A stretch of 13,873 nucleotides of DNA from Clostridia bacterium (GTDB lineage: Bacteria > Bacillota > Clostridia > Christensenellales > Aristaeellaceae): assembly GCA_016295665.1 (NCBI GenBank), contig JAEDKS010000050.1:1-13873 (forward strand). The letters run 5' to 3'. The notes under the pieces are model-generated. The model worked only from the letters and a program-made list of their open reading frames with translations. It did not search any database and was not told the origin of the DNA. Made by a program: the position numbers and the translations under genes. Positions 6,694 to 13,677 of the stretch are shown here, piece after piece (positions within the stretch are counted from its first letter, which is position 1; every line of letters starts with the position of its first letter).

Positions 6694-7935
6694 ATGGCGA
6701 ACGATCAGTCCCGCAGAAGGCAACAGGAGCCGGCAAGGCGCCCCGGCGACACAGGGCGAGGTGCCCCCGCTGACAGGCCGCGTCAGGACAGGGCCTTCCG
6801 CTGCCCGGTAGCCGCCCGGTGCGGCGGTTGTCAGCTCAGCCACATGCCCTACGCGGAGCAGCTTGCCCTGAAGCAGAAGCGCGTGGAGGAGCTGCTTCAC
6901 GGGCTCTGTCCCGTGGCACCGATTCTCGGCATGTCCCAGCCGCTGCACTACCGCAACAAGGTGCACGCGGTGCTGGCGGTGGACAAGCGCGGGTTGCCGG
7001 TATCTGGCGTGTACGCCATGGGCACGCACCGCGTCGTGCCGGTGCAGCACTGTCTGATCGAGGACGAGCGGGCAGATCGCATCATCCAGACCATCGTGTC
7101 GATGCTCCCCCGCTACAAGCTGCGGGTGTACAACGAATACACCCATCGCGGCTTTCTGCGTCATGTGGTCATCCGCACGGGGCATGTCACCGGACAGATC
7201 ATGGTGGTGCTGGTTGCCACCTCCCTCAGCTTCCCCGGCGGGCGTGATTTCGTCCGGGAGCTGGTGGAGCGCCACCCGGAGATCACCACCGTGGTGCTCA
7301 ACGAGAACAGCAGGCAGACCTCCGTGGTGCTCGGTACCCGGGAAACGGTGCTCTATGGCGACGGCTTCATGGAGGATTCGCTGTGCGGCAAGGTGTTCCG
7401 CATCTCTCCGCAGTCCTTCTATCAGGTCAACGCGAGGCAGTGCGAGGTGCTGTACCGGACAGCCATCGACATGGCGGGGCTCACCGGGAAGGAGACGCTG
7501 CTGGACGCATACTGTGGCACGGGAACCATCGGTCTTTGCGCGGCGGATCACATCGAGCGCCTGATCGGCGTGGAGCTGAATGCCGATGCCGTGCGGGACG
7601 CCCGCGAGAACGCCCGGCGGAACGGCGTGGAGAACGCCACGTTCCTGTGCGAGGACGCGGGGCGCTTCATGGTGCGGATGGCCCGGGAGGGCTTCCGCCC
7701 GGACGTGGTGCTGATGGATCCTCCTCGCGCCGGCAGCGATGAGCCCTTTCTGCGCTCCCTGCTGACGCTTGCGCCGGAGCGCATCGTGTATGTGAGCTGC
7801 AATCCGGAGACGCTGGCCCGGGATCTGCGGATACTGGTTCGCGGAGGGTACCGGGCGGAAAAGGCAGTGCCGGTGGACATGTTCCCGTTCACGGAGCATG
7901 TGGAGACGGTGGTTCTGCTCGGAGGGAAGAAATGA
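6694..7935 (+). CDS. rlmD: 23S rRNA (uracil-C5) methyltransferase, RlmD/RumA family
   Basis: A 413-aa SAM-dependent RNA m5U methyltransferase. The four iron-sulfur cysteines are visible as Cys37, Cys43 and Cys46 ('RCPVAARCGGCQLSH') plus Cys120 ('PVQHC'). The C-terminal catalytic domain has 'FYQVN' (242-246), the SAM loop 'DAYCGTGTIGL' (271-281), 'GVELN' (292-296), 'DPPRAG' (342-347), the nucleophile Cys369 in 'YVSCNPETLARDL', and the base-region 'HVE' (402-404). The family methylates U1939 and/or U747 of 23S rRNA. The N-terminal TRAM domain normally ahead of the cysteine cluster is missing. In its place is about 35 residues rich in Arg, Gln, Pro and Gly, probably disordered. GGAGG sits 11 bases before the ATG. 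The stop overlaps the next gene (ATGA). The exact uridine target cannot be read from sequence. Confidence 0.9.
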   Translation: MANDQSRRRQQEPARRPGDTGRGAPADRPRQDRAFRCPVAARCGGCQLSHMPYAEQLALKQKRVEELLHGLCPVAPILGMSQPLHYRNKVHAVLAVDKRGLPVSGVYAMGTHRVVPVQHCLIEDERADRIIQTIVSMLPRYKLRVYNEYTHRGFLRHVVIRTGHVTGQIMVVLVATSLSFPGGRDFVRELVERHPEITTVVLNENSRQTSVVLGTRETVLYGDGFMEDSLCGKVFRISPQSFYQVNARQCEVLYRTAIDMAGLTGKETLLDAYCGTGTIGLCAADHIERLIGVELNADAVRDARENARRNGVENATFLCEDAGRFMVRMAREGFRPDVVLMDPPRAGSDEPFLRSLLTLAPERIVYVSCNPETLARDLRILVRGGYRAEKAVPVDMFPFTEHVETVVLLGGKK

Positions 7936-8537
7936 ACGCTGATGCTTTCTGGGCCGTCATCGGCACCTACAACCAGCACACCTGGCCCCTTCAGGTCGCG
8001 CTGCTCATCGTGGTCGCCTTGTCCCTGCTGCTCTCCTACACGCAGCGGATCAGATGGGCCGCGAAGTGCGCACTGGGCATCGCCAACCTGTTTATCGGCA
8101 TCGGCTTCTTTGCCCGGTACGGGACGGAACCGATTCAGCGCTTCTTCGCCCTGCCGCTGTACCTGCTGACGGGCCTCCTGCTTCTCTATGAGAGCTGGCG
8201 GCACAGGGACGACCCGCTCATCAGGCCAAATGGACTGCAGGCGCTGCTGCTGTTGCTCTATCTGGTCTATCCACTCGTTTCCCTGCTGCTTGGCAACACC
8301 TTCCCACGGATGGTCACGCACATCATGCCATGCCCTGTGATCAGCCTGAGCATTACCGTCTACGCAGGCTATACCAGGAAGAACCGCCTGCTTCTTGCGC
8401 TTCTGACCATCTGGGGGTTGACCGGCGTCAAGTCCGTGATTTTCCAGGCCTATGAGGACATCATCCTGTTGGTCTGCGGCATCTACTGTCTCATTCTGCT
8501 GGTGAATGAAATCCGGCGACCGACAGAAGCCCGCTGA
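7932..8537 (+). CDS. Seven-span membrane protein, DUF6064-like
   Basis: A 201-aa hydrophobic protein with about seven predicted membrane segments, near residues 19-36, 44-62, 70-87, 101-120, 130-147, 151-171 and 175-193. The conserved-looking elements are 'YNQHTWPLQ' (13-21) just before the first span and 'HIMPCPVISL' (130-139) in the fifth. From memory these resemble the DUF6064 family of uncharacterised bacterial membrane proteins, which has a YN...WP.Q motif and a P-C-P motif. No catalytic or transport motif is visible, so no function is assigned. The ATG overlaps the rlmD stop (ATGA), pointing to coupled translation, and the next gene begins 29 bases downstream. Confidence 0.7.
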   Translation: MNADAFWAVIGTYNQHTWPLQVALLIVVALSLLLSYTQRIRWAAKCALGIANLFIGIGFFARYGTEPIQRFFALPLYLLTGLLLLYESWRHRDDPLIRPNGLQALLLLLYLVYPLVSLLLGNTFPRMVTHIMPCPVISLSITVYAGYTRKNRLLLALLTIWGLTGVKSVIFQAYEDIILLVCGIYCLILLVNEIRRPTEAR

Positions 8538-8566
8538 GGCTTCACATCAGAGAAGGGAGCAGGCTC

Positions 8567-9088
8567 ATGAGCAAGCTGCAAAACATGCGAATTGTTGAGA
8601 TCCCGAGGTTCCGGGCGGTTTCCTCGGGCCCGCATCCGCTTTCGGAGCTGTTTGACGGCGAAAACAGCTTCTCCCGGTGGGTTGAAAGCCACCAGGAGCT
8701 TTTCATGGAGAACCTCTTTGAGCCGCAGGACTTCCTGTGGCATGAAGCATGCCGGATCGATCAATCCGTGTGGATTCTGCCCCTGAAGCCCGGGGTGACC
8801 GAGGCGGATGTGGCGCCCTATGAGATCATGATGTTCCCCGGCGGCATCTTCCTGGTGGCGACCGCGGACGAAAAGGATGATGACGACCTGAGCGAAACCG
8901 TCAACCAGATGTACCGCTGGATCGAGAACAGTGATGTTTTCGTCTATGGGGACTTCCCCAAGAGCGGCATGTGCAACATGCCCAACCCGGACGGCACGGC
9001 GGACAGGGCCATGAAGATTGCGCAGCAGCAGATTTTTCTGCCCCTGAAGCTGCGCTCCGACACGAAGGCTACGGAGGTGGGGACATGA
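8567..9088 (+). CDS. GyrI-like / AraC effector-binding domain protein (stand-alone)
   Basis: A 173-aa protein whose start, 'MRIVEIPRFRAVSSGPH' (residues 7-23), matches the first strand of the GyrI-like small-molecule-binding (SHS2/AraC_E_bind) domain, typically 'V.i.e.p....ai'. Later segments 'YEIMMFPGGIFLVATA' (85-100) and 'MYRWIENSDV' (115-124) fit the second half of that fold. There is no helix-turn-helix, so it is the sensor domain alone. In other bacteria such proteins bind drugs or hydrolyse cyclopropanoid genotoxins, or act as gyrase inhibitors. Which of these, if any, applies is unknown. AGAAGGGAG lies upstream of the ATG. Its TGA overlaps the ATG of the next small gene, so the two are probably made together. 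Confidence 0.7.
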   Translation: MSKLQNMRIVEIPRFRAVSSGPHPLSELFDGENSFSRWVESHQELFMENLFEPQDFLWHEACRIDQSVWILPLKPGVTEADVAPYEIMMFPGGIFLVATADEKDDDDLSETVNQMYRWIENSDVFVYGDFPKSGMCNMPNPDGTADRAMKIAQQQIFLPLKLRSDTKATEVGT

Positions 9089-9300
9089 GCAAGTACGACC
9101 CGCTCTGGCAGTGGATTCATGCGCATGGCCAGCCTCGCTTCACCCTGACCTTCGCAGAGATTGAGCAGATTCTCGGCTTCCCCATCGACCACGCCTTCCT
9201 GACCTTCAAGAAGGAGCTGCCGGCCTATGGCTATCAGGTTGGCAAAATCTCGCTGAAGGAAAAGACCGTAGCCTTCTCGCGCTGCGAGGACACGCCTTGA
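9085..9300 (+). CDS. Conserved small protein of unknown function (71 aa, KYDPLW type)
   Basis: A 71-aa soluble protein starting in the ATGA overlap with the GyrI-like gene. It contains 'SKYDPLWQWI' (2-11), 'LTFAEIEQILGFPIDHAFLT' (20-39) and 'YGYQVGKISLKEKTVAF' (48-64). I recognise this as a widespread small protein of Firmicutes, resembling the DUF7662-like '(K)Y.PL...L.FeeIe.ilG' pattern, but I know of no established function. The 'F.eIe.ilG' segment suggests a small helical, winged-helix-like element, which is only inference. Strict coupling to the effector-binding-domain gene hints at a shared role. It is the last gene of its operon; a hairpin and a terminator follow within 75 bases. Confidence 0.72.
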   Translation: MSKYDPLWQWIHAHGQPRFTLTFAEIEQILGFPIDHAFLTFKKELPAYGYQVGKISLKEKTVAFSRCEDTP

Positions 9301-9311
9301 ACGCCCAGCCA

Positions 9312-9339
9312 TTCCCCCGGCTGCTGTCGCCGGGGGGAA
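9312..9339. repeat. GC-rich inverted repeat in the convergent intergenic gap
   Basis: TTCCCCCGG (9312-9320) pairs with CCGGGGGGAA (9330-9339) with one extra G, around a 9-base loop. Neither direction has an immediate T-run, so it is not a complete intrinsic terminator. It may strengthen termination or stabilise 3' ends of both convergent transcripts. Confidence 0.5.
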
Positions 9340-9349
9340 CTGCCGTTTC

Positions 9350-9374
9350 GCCCCGGTCAGGACTGGGGCTTTTT
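9350..9374 (+). terminator. Rho-independent terminator of the rqcP-to-small-protein operon
   Basis: GCCCC (9350-9354), a 10-base loop and GGGGC (9365-9369), followed directly by TTTTT (9370-9374). It works on the plus strand and lies inside the last codons of the convergent MATE gene, whose stop is at 9357-9359. Confidence 0.68.
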
Positions 9375-10523
9375 CATGTACAGGCCGAAGGCCGGATAGA
9401 GCGCCACCTGTGAAATGAGCAGGTTCCTGCCGTACGTCACGATCAGCTCCGTGCGGTTGAACAGGCGGATCAGCGGCGAGGCGAGCAGGATGTAAAAGGC
9501 TGCCACCAGTACCGTCAGCAGCAGCGCCCCCTTCAGCGCAAAGCGCGCAGCCTGATGGAAGCGATCCTCATCCCGGGCGCCGAAGGCATAGGAGGCCACC
9601 GGCTGATAGCCCTGCATGAAGCCCATGACCACATAGCAGCCGATCAGAATCAGCCGCTGCACCACGCCGTAGGCTGCGATGATCTCATCCGCATCGGGCA
9701 TGGGCGCCGCCACCACGTTGGTCAGCGAGGACGCGACGGACAGGCAGATCTGAATGACGGCGGTGGGAATGCCAATCAGCGTGACCGCCTTGATAAACTG
9801 CCAGCTCGGACGGAAGGCGCTGAGCCTGATTCTGATCACGGAGCGTCCGCTGAGATAGAAGCCCGCCAGGATGAAGAAGGTGACGAACTGGGAAACAGTG
9901 GTCGCCAGCGAAGCACCCTGCACGCCCATGTTCAGTCCCCAGTCGAACATAAAGACCGGGTCGAGCAGCACGTTGAGGAGCGCGCCGGTGATCACAGCCA
10001 CCGAGGAGATTTTGACCGAGGATTCCGCCCTCGCGGCACAGTTCATGCTCTGCGCAGGCAGATTCGCCAGCGCAGCGATGAACATCCAGAACGCGTACTC
10101 CCGGGCCAGCGGCAGCGACGCATCGGAGGCGCCGAAGGAGCGCAGCAGCGGATCCATGAGCAGAATGCCGCCCACACAGAGCACGATGCCGATCAGGATC
10201 GAGAGGCCGATGACCGTCGTAACCGTGCGGCTGGCGGCCTCGTGATCCCTGGCCCCCAGCTGACGCCCTGCCAGCACGGCGGCACCGGCGGCAAAGATAT
10301 TCTCAATGGAGACCATGATGAGCAGCAGGGGCAGCGTGACGCCCACCGCCGTCAGCGCCAGGTTCGAGTCCAGCAGCCCGATATAGGCGGTGTCCACAAT
10401 GTTGTACACGGCCTTCGCCAGCAGCGCAAGCGTGGCGGGAATCGCGAGCTTCACGATGGCCTTCGACGGCTGCATTTCTCCCAGAATCGCCTGGGATGAT
10501 GTGGATTGCTTAGACACGTTCAT
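9357..10523 (-). CDS. MATE family efflux transporter, C-terminally truncated
   Basis: A multidrug-and-toxin-extrusion type exporter of 388 aa in the cytoplasmic membrane. The N-terminal 'MQPSKAIVKLAIPATLALL' leads into 'NIVDTAYIGLLDSNLALTAV', the typical first-and-second-helix MATE signature. Later segments 'CAARAESSVKISSVAVITGA' and 'DPVFMFDWGLNMGVQGASLA' match the sixth-helix region, and 'MGFMQGYQPVASYAFGARDE' matches the second half. MATE proteins are normally about 440-460 aa with 12 helices. This frame stops soon after 'VALYPAFGLYM', at 'KKPQS', so roughly the last two helices are missing. It overlaps the 3' end of tetR by 14 bases. AAAGGTGG abuts the ATG, and a GTG six bases further in is better spaced and could be the true start. 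It is co-regulated with tetR; function may be impaired. Confidence 0.82.
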   Translation of the reverse strand: MNVSKQSTSSQAILGEMQPSKAIVKLAIPATLALLAKAVYNIVDTAYIGLLDSNLALTAVGVTLPLLLIMVSIENIFAAGAAVLAGRQLGARDHEAASRTVTTVIGLSILIGIVLCVGGILLMDPLLRSFGASDASLPLAREYAFWMFIAALANLPAQSMNCAARAESSVKISSVAVITGALLNVLLDPVFMFDWGLNMGVQGASLATTVSQFVTFFILAGFYLSGRSVIRIRLSAFRPSWQFIKAVTLIGIPTAVIQICLSVASSLTNVVAAPMPDADEIIAAYGVVQRLILIGCYVVMGFMQGYQPVASYAFGARDEDRFHQAARFALKGALLLTVLVAAFYILLASPLIRLFNRTELIVTYGRNLLISQVALYPAFGLYMKKPQS

Positions 10524-11133
10524 CCACCTTTCTTTCAATCACGCCATACAGCAGGACATTCAGCGCCCTGCGGCAGCTTTCGTCTCTCGACGCAAACGCC
10601 GATTCATCGCCCAGCGGCATCTGACAGCGCGCGTTGATAAAGTCCTGGAACATCCGGAACAGCTCGACCACCTCCGCCTCGGTGATGCCCGCACGGAGCG
10701 GCAGGTTGCGGAGCATCCCCTGCAGCAGCTCCACATTCAGCGCGTCGAACACCTGTCTCCGCTTCTGAATCTCCCCGGTCAGGCGCGCAGGCGGCGAAAT
10801 CACCGCCTCGCAGAAGATGGGCTGATACACCGGATGCTGATGGAAGAATTCCATGCGCAGCGTGAAGTACACCTCCAGCTGCTTCTCCACGCTCCCCTGC
10901 CCCTGAAAGCCGGCCTTCATGTGCTGGGTCAGAAGCTGAAAGCATTCCTCGATGCACGCAAGGTACAGCTCATCCTTTGTCCTGAAATAGTGGTAGATGA
11001 TCCCCTTGGAGATCTCCGGGCCAACGCAGATGTTGTTCACCGAGCTGCCGCCATAGCCGTGACGGGCAAACTCCGCCAGTGCGCTGTCCATGATCCGCCG
11101 CCGGGTCAGCTGATTCTTGTCCTCGCGCTTCAT
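10510..11133 (-). CDS. TetR/AcrR family transcriptional regulator
   Basis: A 207-aa one-component repressor. The N-terminal helix-turn-helix is clear: 'RRRIMDSALAEFARHGYGGS' (residues 11-30), then 'NNICVGPEISKGIIYHYFRT' (33-52) and 'KDELYLACIE', the standard TetR order. The C-terminal helical domain (about 60-200) would bind an unknown ligand. GGAGG lies seven bases before the ATG at 11133. A longer open frame starts 63 bases upstream but would include the -10 region and operators. It is cotranscribed with and overlaps a MATE exporter, so it most likely represses this efflux pair and itself. The promoter carries two copies of GACCATGTGGTC (minus-strand reading) that fit a TetR dimer site. Confidence 0.92.
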   Translation of the reverse strand: MKREDKNQLTRRRIMDSALAEFARHGYGGSSVNNICVGPEISKGIIYHYFRTKDELYLACIEECFQLLTQHMKAGFQGQGSVEKQLEVYFTLRMEFFHQHPVYQPIFCEAVISPPARLTGEIQKRRQVFDALNVELLQGMLRNLPLRAGITEAEVVELFRMFQDFINARCQMPLGDESAFASRDESCRRALNVLLYGVIERKVDERV

Positions 11134-11156
11134 GGATGCACCTCCGCAATATTTTA

Positions 11157-11168
11157 GACCACATGGTC
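11157..11168. promoter_or_regulatory. Proximal TetR-type operator
   Basis: GACCACATGGTC, a dyad with arms GACCA/TGGTC around two central bases. It starts just downstream of the tetR -10, covering about +1 to +12 on the minus strand. An identical 12-mer lies 34 bp away. Confidence 0.7.
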
Positions 11169-11175
11169 GGTTTTT

Positions 11176-11204
11176 AGTATAGCACATATCGACCACATGG
11201 TCAA
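11176..11204 (-). promoter_or_regulatory. Promoter of the tetR-MATE operon
   Basis: On the minus strand TTGACC (11204-11199), a 17-bp spacer and TATACT (11181-11176) preceded by TGC, an extended -10. The predicted start is near 11169. The leader is about 36 nt and contains the tetR GGAGG. The -35 overlaps the distal operator. Confidence 0.75.
11191..11202. promoter_or_regulatory. Distal TetR-type operator
   Basis: The second exact copy of GACCACATGGTC. It overlaps four bases of the tetR -35 element. Centre-to-centre distance to the proximal copy is 34 bp, about three helical turns, so two dimers could bind the same face and bracket the -10. Confidence 0.7.
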
Positions 11205-11242
11205 TATATACCCGAGCATTCTTTCAGAGGCCGCAAGCTGGT

Positions 11243-11255
11243 GCCCGATTCGGGC
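11243..11255. repeat. Short palindrome GCCCGA-T-TCGGGC
   Basis: A 6-bp perfect inverted repeat around a single T, in the tetR-dapF intergenic region between the two divergent promoters. No T-run follows. It may be a regulator site or a small hairpin; its role is unknown. Confidence 0.3.
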
Positions 11256-11262
11256 TGCCGCG

Positions 11263-11292
11263 CCAGAAGGCTATGAAATTTTCTGGTTTTTT
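11263..11292 (+). terminator. Possible intrinsic terminator upstream of the dapF promoter
   Basis: CCAGAA (11263-11268) pairs with TTCTGG (11281-11286), extendable by two G-U pairs, with an 8-base loop and TTTTTT immediately after (11287-11292). It lies just upstream of the dapF -35. No upstream plus-strand gene is visible for it to terminate, apart from any antisense or divergent transcript from the tetR side. Confidence 0.4.
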
Positions 11293-11304
11293 CCGGTTTT
11301 TTTC

Positions 11305-11333
11305 TTGTCCTTTGGGGGAAAATCCGATATAAT
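11305..11333 (+). promoter_or_regulatory. Promoter of dapF-dapL
   Basis: TTGTCC (11305-11310), a 17-bp spacer and a perfect TATAAT (11328-11333). The predicted start near 11340 gives a leader of about 26 nt with the dapF ribosome site. The leader is too short for a lysine riboswitch. Confidence 0.75.
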
Positions 11334-11365
11334 AGGATGGCATTCCAGGATGGAGGGGACGGACT

Positions 11366-12202
11366 GTGCGCTTTACCAAAATGCAGGGAATTGGAAACGA
11401 CTACATCTATGTGAACTGTCTGGAGGAAACCGTGCGCGATCCTCAGACGCTGGCAAAGGCCATGAGCCGGCGTCACTTTGGCGTGGGCAGCGACGGTCTG
11501 GTGCTGATCTGTCCGAGCGATGTGGCGGATTTCCAGATGCGGATGTTCAACGCGGATGGCTCCGAGAGCGAGATGTGCGGCAACGCTGCCCGGTGCATCG
11601 GCAAATACGTCTACGAGCGCGGACTGACGGACAAAACCGAGCTTTCCCTGCTCACCGGCAGCGGTCTGCGTCAGCTCTCGCTGCGGGTGGAGGAGGGGCA
11701 TGTGGTCTCCGTGCGGGTCGATATGGGCTCCCCGGAGCTGTCCCCCGCCAAGATTCCCGTGCAGTTGCCCGGGGAAATCGTGATGGGCTACCGGCTGGAG
11801 ATGGGCTCCACCACCTTTGCTATCCACTGCGTTTCCATGGGCAACCCCCACTGCGTGGTGTTCGTCCGTGACCCGGACGATGTGGATTTGGGCATCTGGG
11901 GGCCGCTGCTGGAGAATCACAGGCTGTTCCCCAACCGAACCAACGTGGAGTTCGCCCGTGTGAAGGATCGAAAGCATATCGTCATGCGCACCTGGGAGCG
12001 CGGCGCCGGCGAGACCCTTGCCTGCGGCAGCGGCGCCTGTGCGGTGCTGGTGGCCTCGGTGCTGACGGGCGCCGCCGACCGGGACGCGGAGCTCTCGCTG
12101 CAGGGCGGCAAGCTGCGGGTCTACTGGTCTCCCGACGACAATCATGTATATCAGGAAGGGCCTGCCGCCTTCGTGTTCGACGGCGAATGGCCTGACAGAT
12201 AA
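11366..12202 (+). CDS. dapF: Diaminopimelate epimerase DapF
   Basis: A 278-aa cofactor-independent epimerase that converts LL-diaminopimelate to meso-DAP, the precursor of lysine and the cross-linking residue of peptidoglycan. The N-terminal '[17 protein letters not shown]' is the family start. The two catalytic cysteines are Cys71 in '[16 protein letters not shown]' and Cys220 in '[14 protein letters not shown]'. Substrate-binding 'GNPHCVVF' (159-166) and 'RTNVEF' (191-196) are present. Length is typical. The start codon is GTG, placed 7 bases after GGAGGGG, and it begins exactly at the conserved MxFtKMhG motif. The dapL start codon follows 17 bases after the stop, and both sit under one consensus promoter, making a compact unit for the DapL route. 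Confidence 0.96.
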   Translation: MRFTKMQGIGNDYIYVNCLEETVRDPQTLAKAMSRRHFGVGSDGLVLICPSDVADFQMRMFNADGSESEMCGNAARCIGKYVYERGLTDKTELSLLTGSGLRQLSLRVEEGHVVSVRVDMGSPELSPAKIPVQLPGEIVMGYRLEMGSTTFAIHCVSMGNPHCVVFVRDPDDVDLGIWGPLLENHRLFPNRTNVEFARVKDRKHIVMRTWERGAGETLACGSGACAVLVASVLTGAADRDAELSLQGGKLRVYWSPDDNHVYQEGPAAFVFDGEWPDR

Positions 12203-12219
12203 AACGGAGGATGAAAAAG

Positions 12220-13449
12220 ATGCTGCATATCAACGACAACTTCCAGAAGCTTCCGGGTTCCTACCTCTTTGCCGAGATCGCCCGCCGCATCAAGGTCTAT
12301 CAGGCTGCCCATCCCGATGCGGATATCATCCGACTGGGCATCGGCGACGTGACCAAGCCCCTGGTGCCCGCCGTCATCGAGGCCATGCACCGGGCCGTGG
12401 AGGAGATGGGACACGAGGAGACCTTCCGTGGCTACGGCCCCGACTTCGGCTATGATTTCCTGGTCAATGCCATCCGCGAGGGAGACTATGCCTCCCGGGG
12501 CATCGAGGTCGCCTATGACGAGGTATTCATCTCCGACGGCGCCAAGTGTGACGTGGGAAACATTCAGGAGCTGTTCTCCTCCGACGCGGTGATTGCCGTG
12601 ACCGATCCGGTCTACCCGGTGTATGTGGACTCCAATGCCATGGCCGGGCGCGCGGGCGACTACGTCAACGACCGCTGGGATCGGCTGGTGTATCTCCCCT
12701 GCAACGCGGAGAACGGCTTTGTGCCGGCGGTTCCTGACCGGCCTGTGGACGTCATCTACCTCTGCTACCCCAACAACCCCACCGGAACCGTGCTGACAAA
12801 GGAGCAGCTGAAGGTGTTCGTGGACTGGGCCCGGGAGCACGGCGCCATCATCATCTACGACGCGGCCTACCGCGCCTATGTGACCACGCCGGACATTCCG
12901 CTTTCCATCTATGAGGTGGAGGGTGCCCGGGAGGTTGCCATCGAGTGCAACTCCTTCTCCAAGACCGCTGGCTTCACCGGTACCCGCTGCGCCTACACCG
13001 TGATTCCGCACGAGGTCTGCGGACTGGACGGCAAGGGACAGCGCGTGGAGCTGAACGCCATGTGGAAGCGCCGCATGGCGACCAAGTTCAACGGCGTCAG
13101 CTACCCGATTCAGCGCGCCGCGGCTGCCGTCTACACCGAGGAGGGACAGAAGCAGATCCGGGAGGTCATCGCTGCCTACATGGAGAACGCCCGCATCATC
13201 CGTGAGGGGCTCACAGCGGCGGGCTTCACGGTGTATGGCGGCAAGGACGCGCCCTATATCTGGCTGAAGGTGCCGGAGGGCATGACGAGCTGGCAGTTCT
13301 TCGACAAGCTGCTGGACGAGTGCCACATTGTGGGCACCCCCGGCTCCGGCTTCGGCCCCAGCGGCGAGGGCTATTTCCGCCTGACCGCCTTCAACACGCT
13401 GGAAAAGACGAAGCAGGCCATGGCCCGCATCGGTCAGAAAAAGTGGTAA
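12220..13449 (+). CDS. dapL: LL-diaminopimelate aminotransferase DapL
   Basis: A 409-aa PLP-dependent class I/II aminotransferase that converts tetrahydrodipicolinate to LL-DAP in one step, bypassing the acylated DapD/C/E route. The start '[20 protein letters not shown]' is the DapL N-terminus. '[13 protein letters not shown]' and '[15 protein letters not shown]' follow, with 'YPNNPTGT' (183-190) and the Schiff-base lysine Lys248 in '[16 protein letters not shown]'. I chose the ATG at 12220, nine bases after GGAGG. The in-frame ATG at 12211 touches that ribosome site and would add only MKK, which the family lacks. Length agrees with the usual 410. Its product is the substrate of DapF, the gene just upstream. 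A strong terminator hairpin follows. Confidence 0.95.
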   Translation: MLHINDNFQKLPGSYLFAEIARRIKVYQAAHPDADIIRLGIGDVTKPLVPAVIEAMHRAVEEMGHEETFRGYGPDFGYDFLVNAIREGDYASRGIEVAYDEVFISDGAKCDVGNIQELFSSDAVIAVTDPVYPVYVDSNAMAGRAGDYVNDRWDRLVYLPCNAENGFVPAVPDRPVDVIYLCYPNNPTGTVLTKEQLKVFVDWAREHGAIIIYDAAYRAYVTTPDIPLSIYEVEGAREVAIECNSFSKTAGFTGTRCAYTVIPHEVCGLDGKGQRVELNAMWKRRMATKFNGVSYPIQRAAAAVYTEEGQKQIREVIAAYMENARIIREGLTAAGFTVYGGKDAPYIWLKVPEGMTSWQFFDKLLDECHIVGTPGSGFGPSGEGYFRLTAFNTLEKTKQAMARIGQKKW

Positions 13450-13477
13450 TACAGCTTTCTATCCGTCCAATCAGCAG

Positions 13478-13511
13478 GGGCGTGCCTCCGGTCACAGGGA
13501 GGCACGCCCTT
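13478..13511 (+). terminator. Terminator hairpin after dapL
   Basis: GGGCGTGCCTCC (13478-13489) pairs perfectly over 12 bp with GGAGGCACGCCC (13498-13509), with an 8-base loop. The T-tract is weak (TTCTGTG). The right arm also encodes the last codons of the convergent 61-aa gene. The stem can form on either strand, but no T-run is seen on the minus side. Confidence 0.7.
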
Positions 13512-13677
13512 CTGTGTCCTCATCCGGCGCTTGGAACGGGTCGGGCGTCACCGTGACCATCACGGGTGAATCCATGCGCTGCCGGACGATCAGCGCCCGC
13601 GTGAAGGACAGCCCTGCCAGCAGCAGAAGCGCCAGAACGAGCATGGCGACGATGGCTGCGATGCTTTTTCTATTCAT
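13492..13677 (-). CDS. Small membrane-anchored protein of unknown function
   Basis: A 61-aa protein: a short positive start (MNRK), one long hydrophobic segment 'IAAIVAMLVLALLLLAGLSF' (residues 6-25), then 'TRALIVRQR' and a 30-residue tail that is acidic towards its end ('DPFQAPDEDTEG'). This looks like a single-pass membrane protein or uncleaved signal anchor. GGAGGTGG lies three bases before the ATG, and the ATG overlaps the last 8 bases of the histidine kinase gene, so the two are probably cotranslated. I do not recognise a family. A role as an accessory of the sensor kinase is only a guess from position. Confidence 0.6.
   Translation of the reverse strand: MNRKSIAAIVAMLVLALLLLAGLSFTRALIVRQRMDSPVMVTVTPDPFQAPDEDTEGRASL

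Noticed and set aside
6502..7899. 465-codon minus-strand frame opposite ispDF/rlmD
   Set aside because: It spans the junction of two well-supported genes and has shadow-type composition.
9555..10499. 314-codon plus-strand frame opposite the MATE gene
   Set aside because: The composition is His/Arg/Gln/Asp-rich without domains, while the minus strand encodes clear MATE motifs.
11134..11196. Longer N-terminus for the TetR regulator
   Set aside because: It would start upstream of the predicted transcription start and translate through the promoter and operator. The ATG at 11133 has a good GGAGG and a normal TetR length.
11334..11365. Lysine riboswitch ahead of dapF
   Set aside because: The leader from the consensus promoter is only about 26 nt, far too short for the lysine aptamer, and no such fold is visible in the rest of the gap.
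12151..13326. 391-codon minus-strand frame opposite dapL
   Set aside because: DapL is unambiguous with all catalytic motifs; the reverse frame has no recognisable family.
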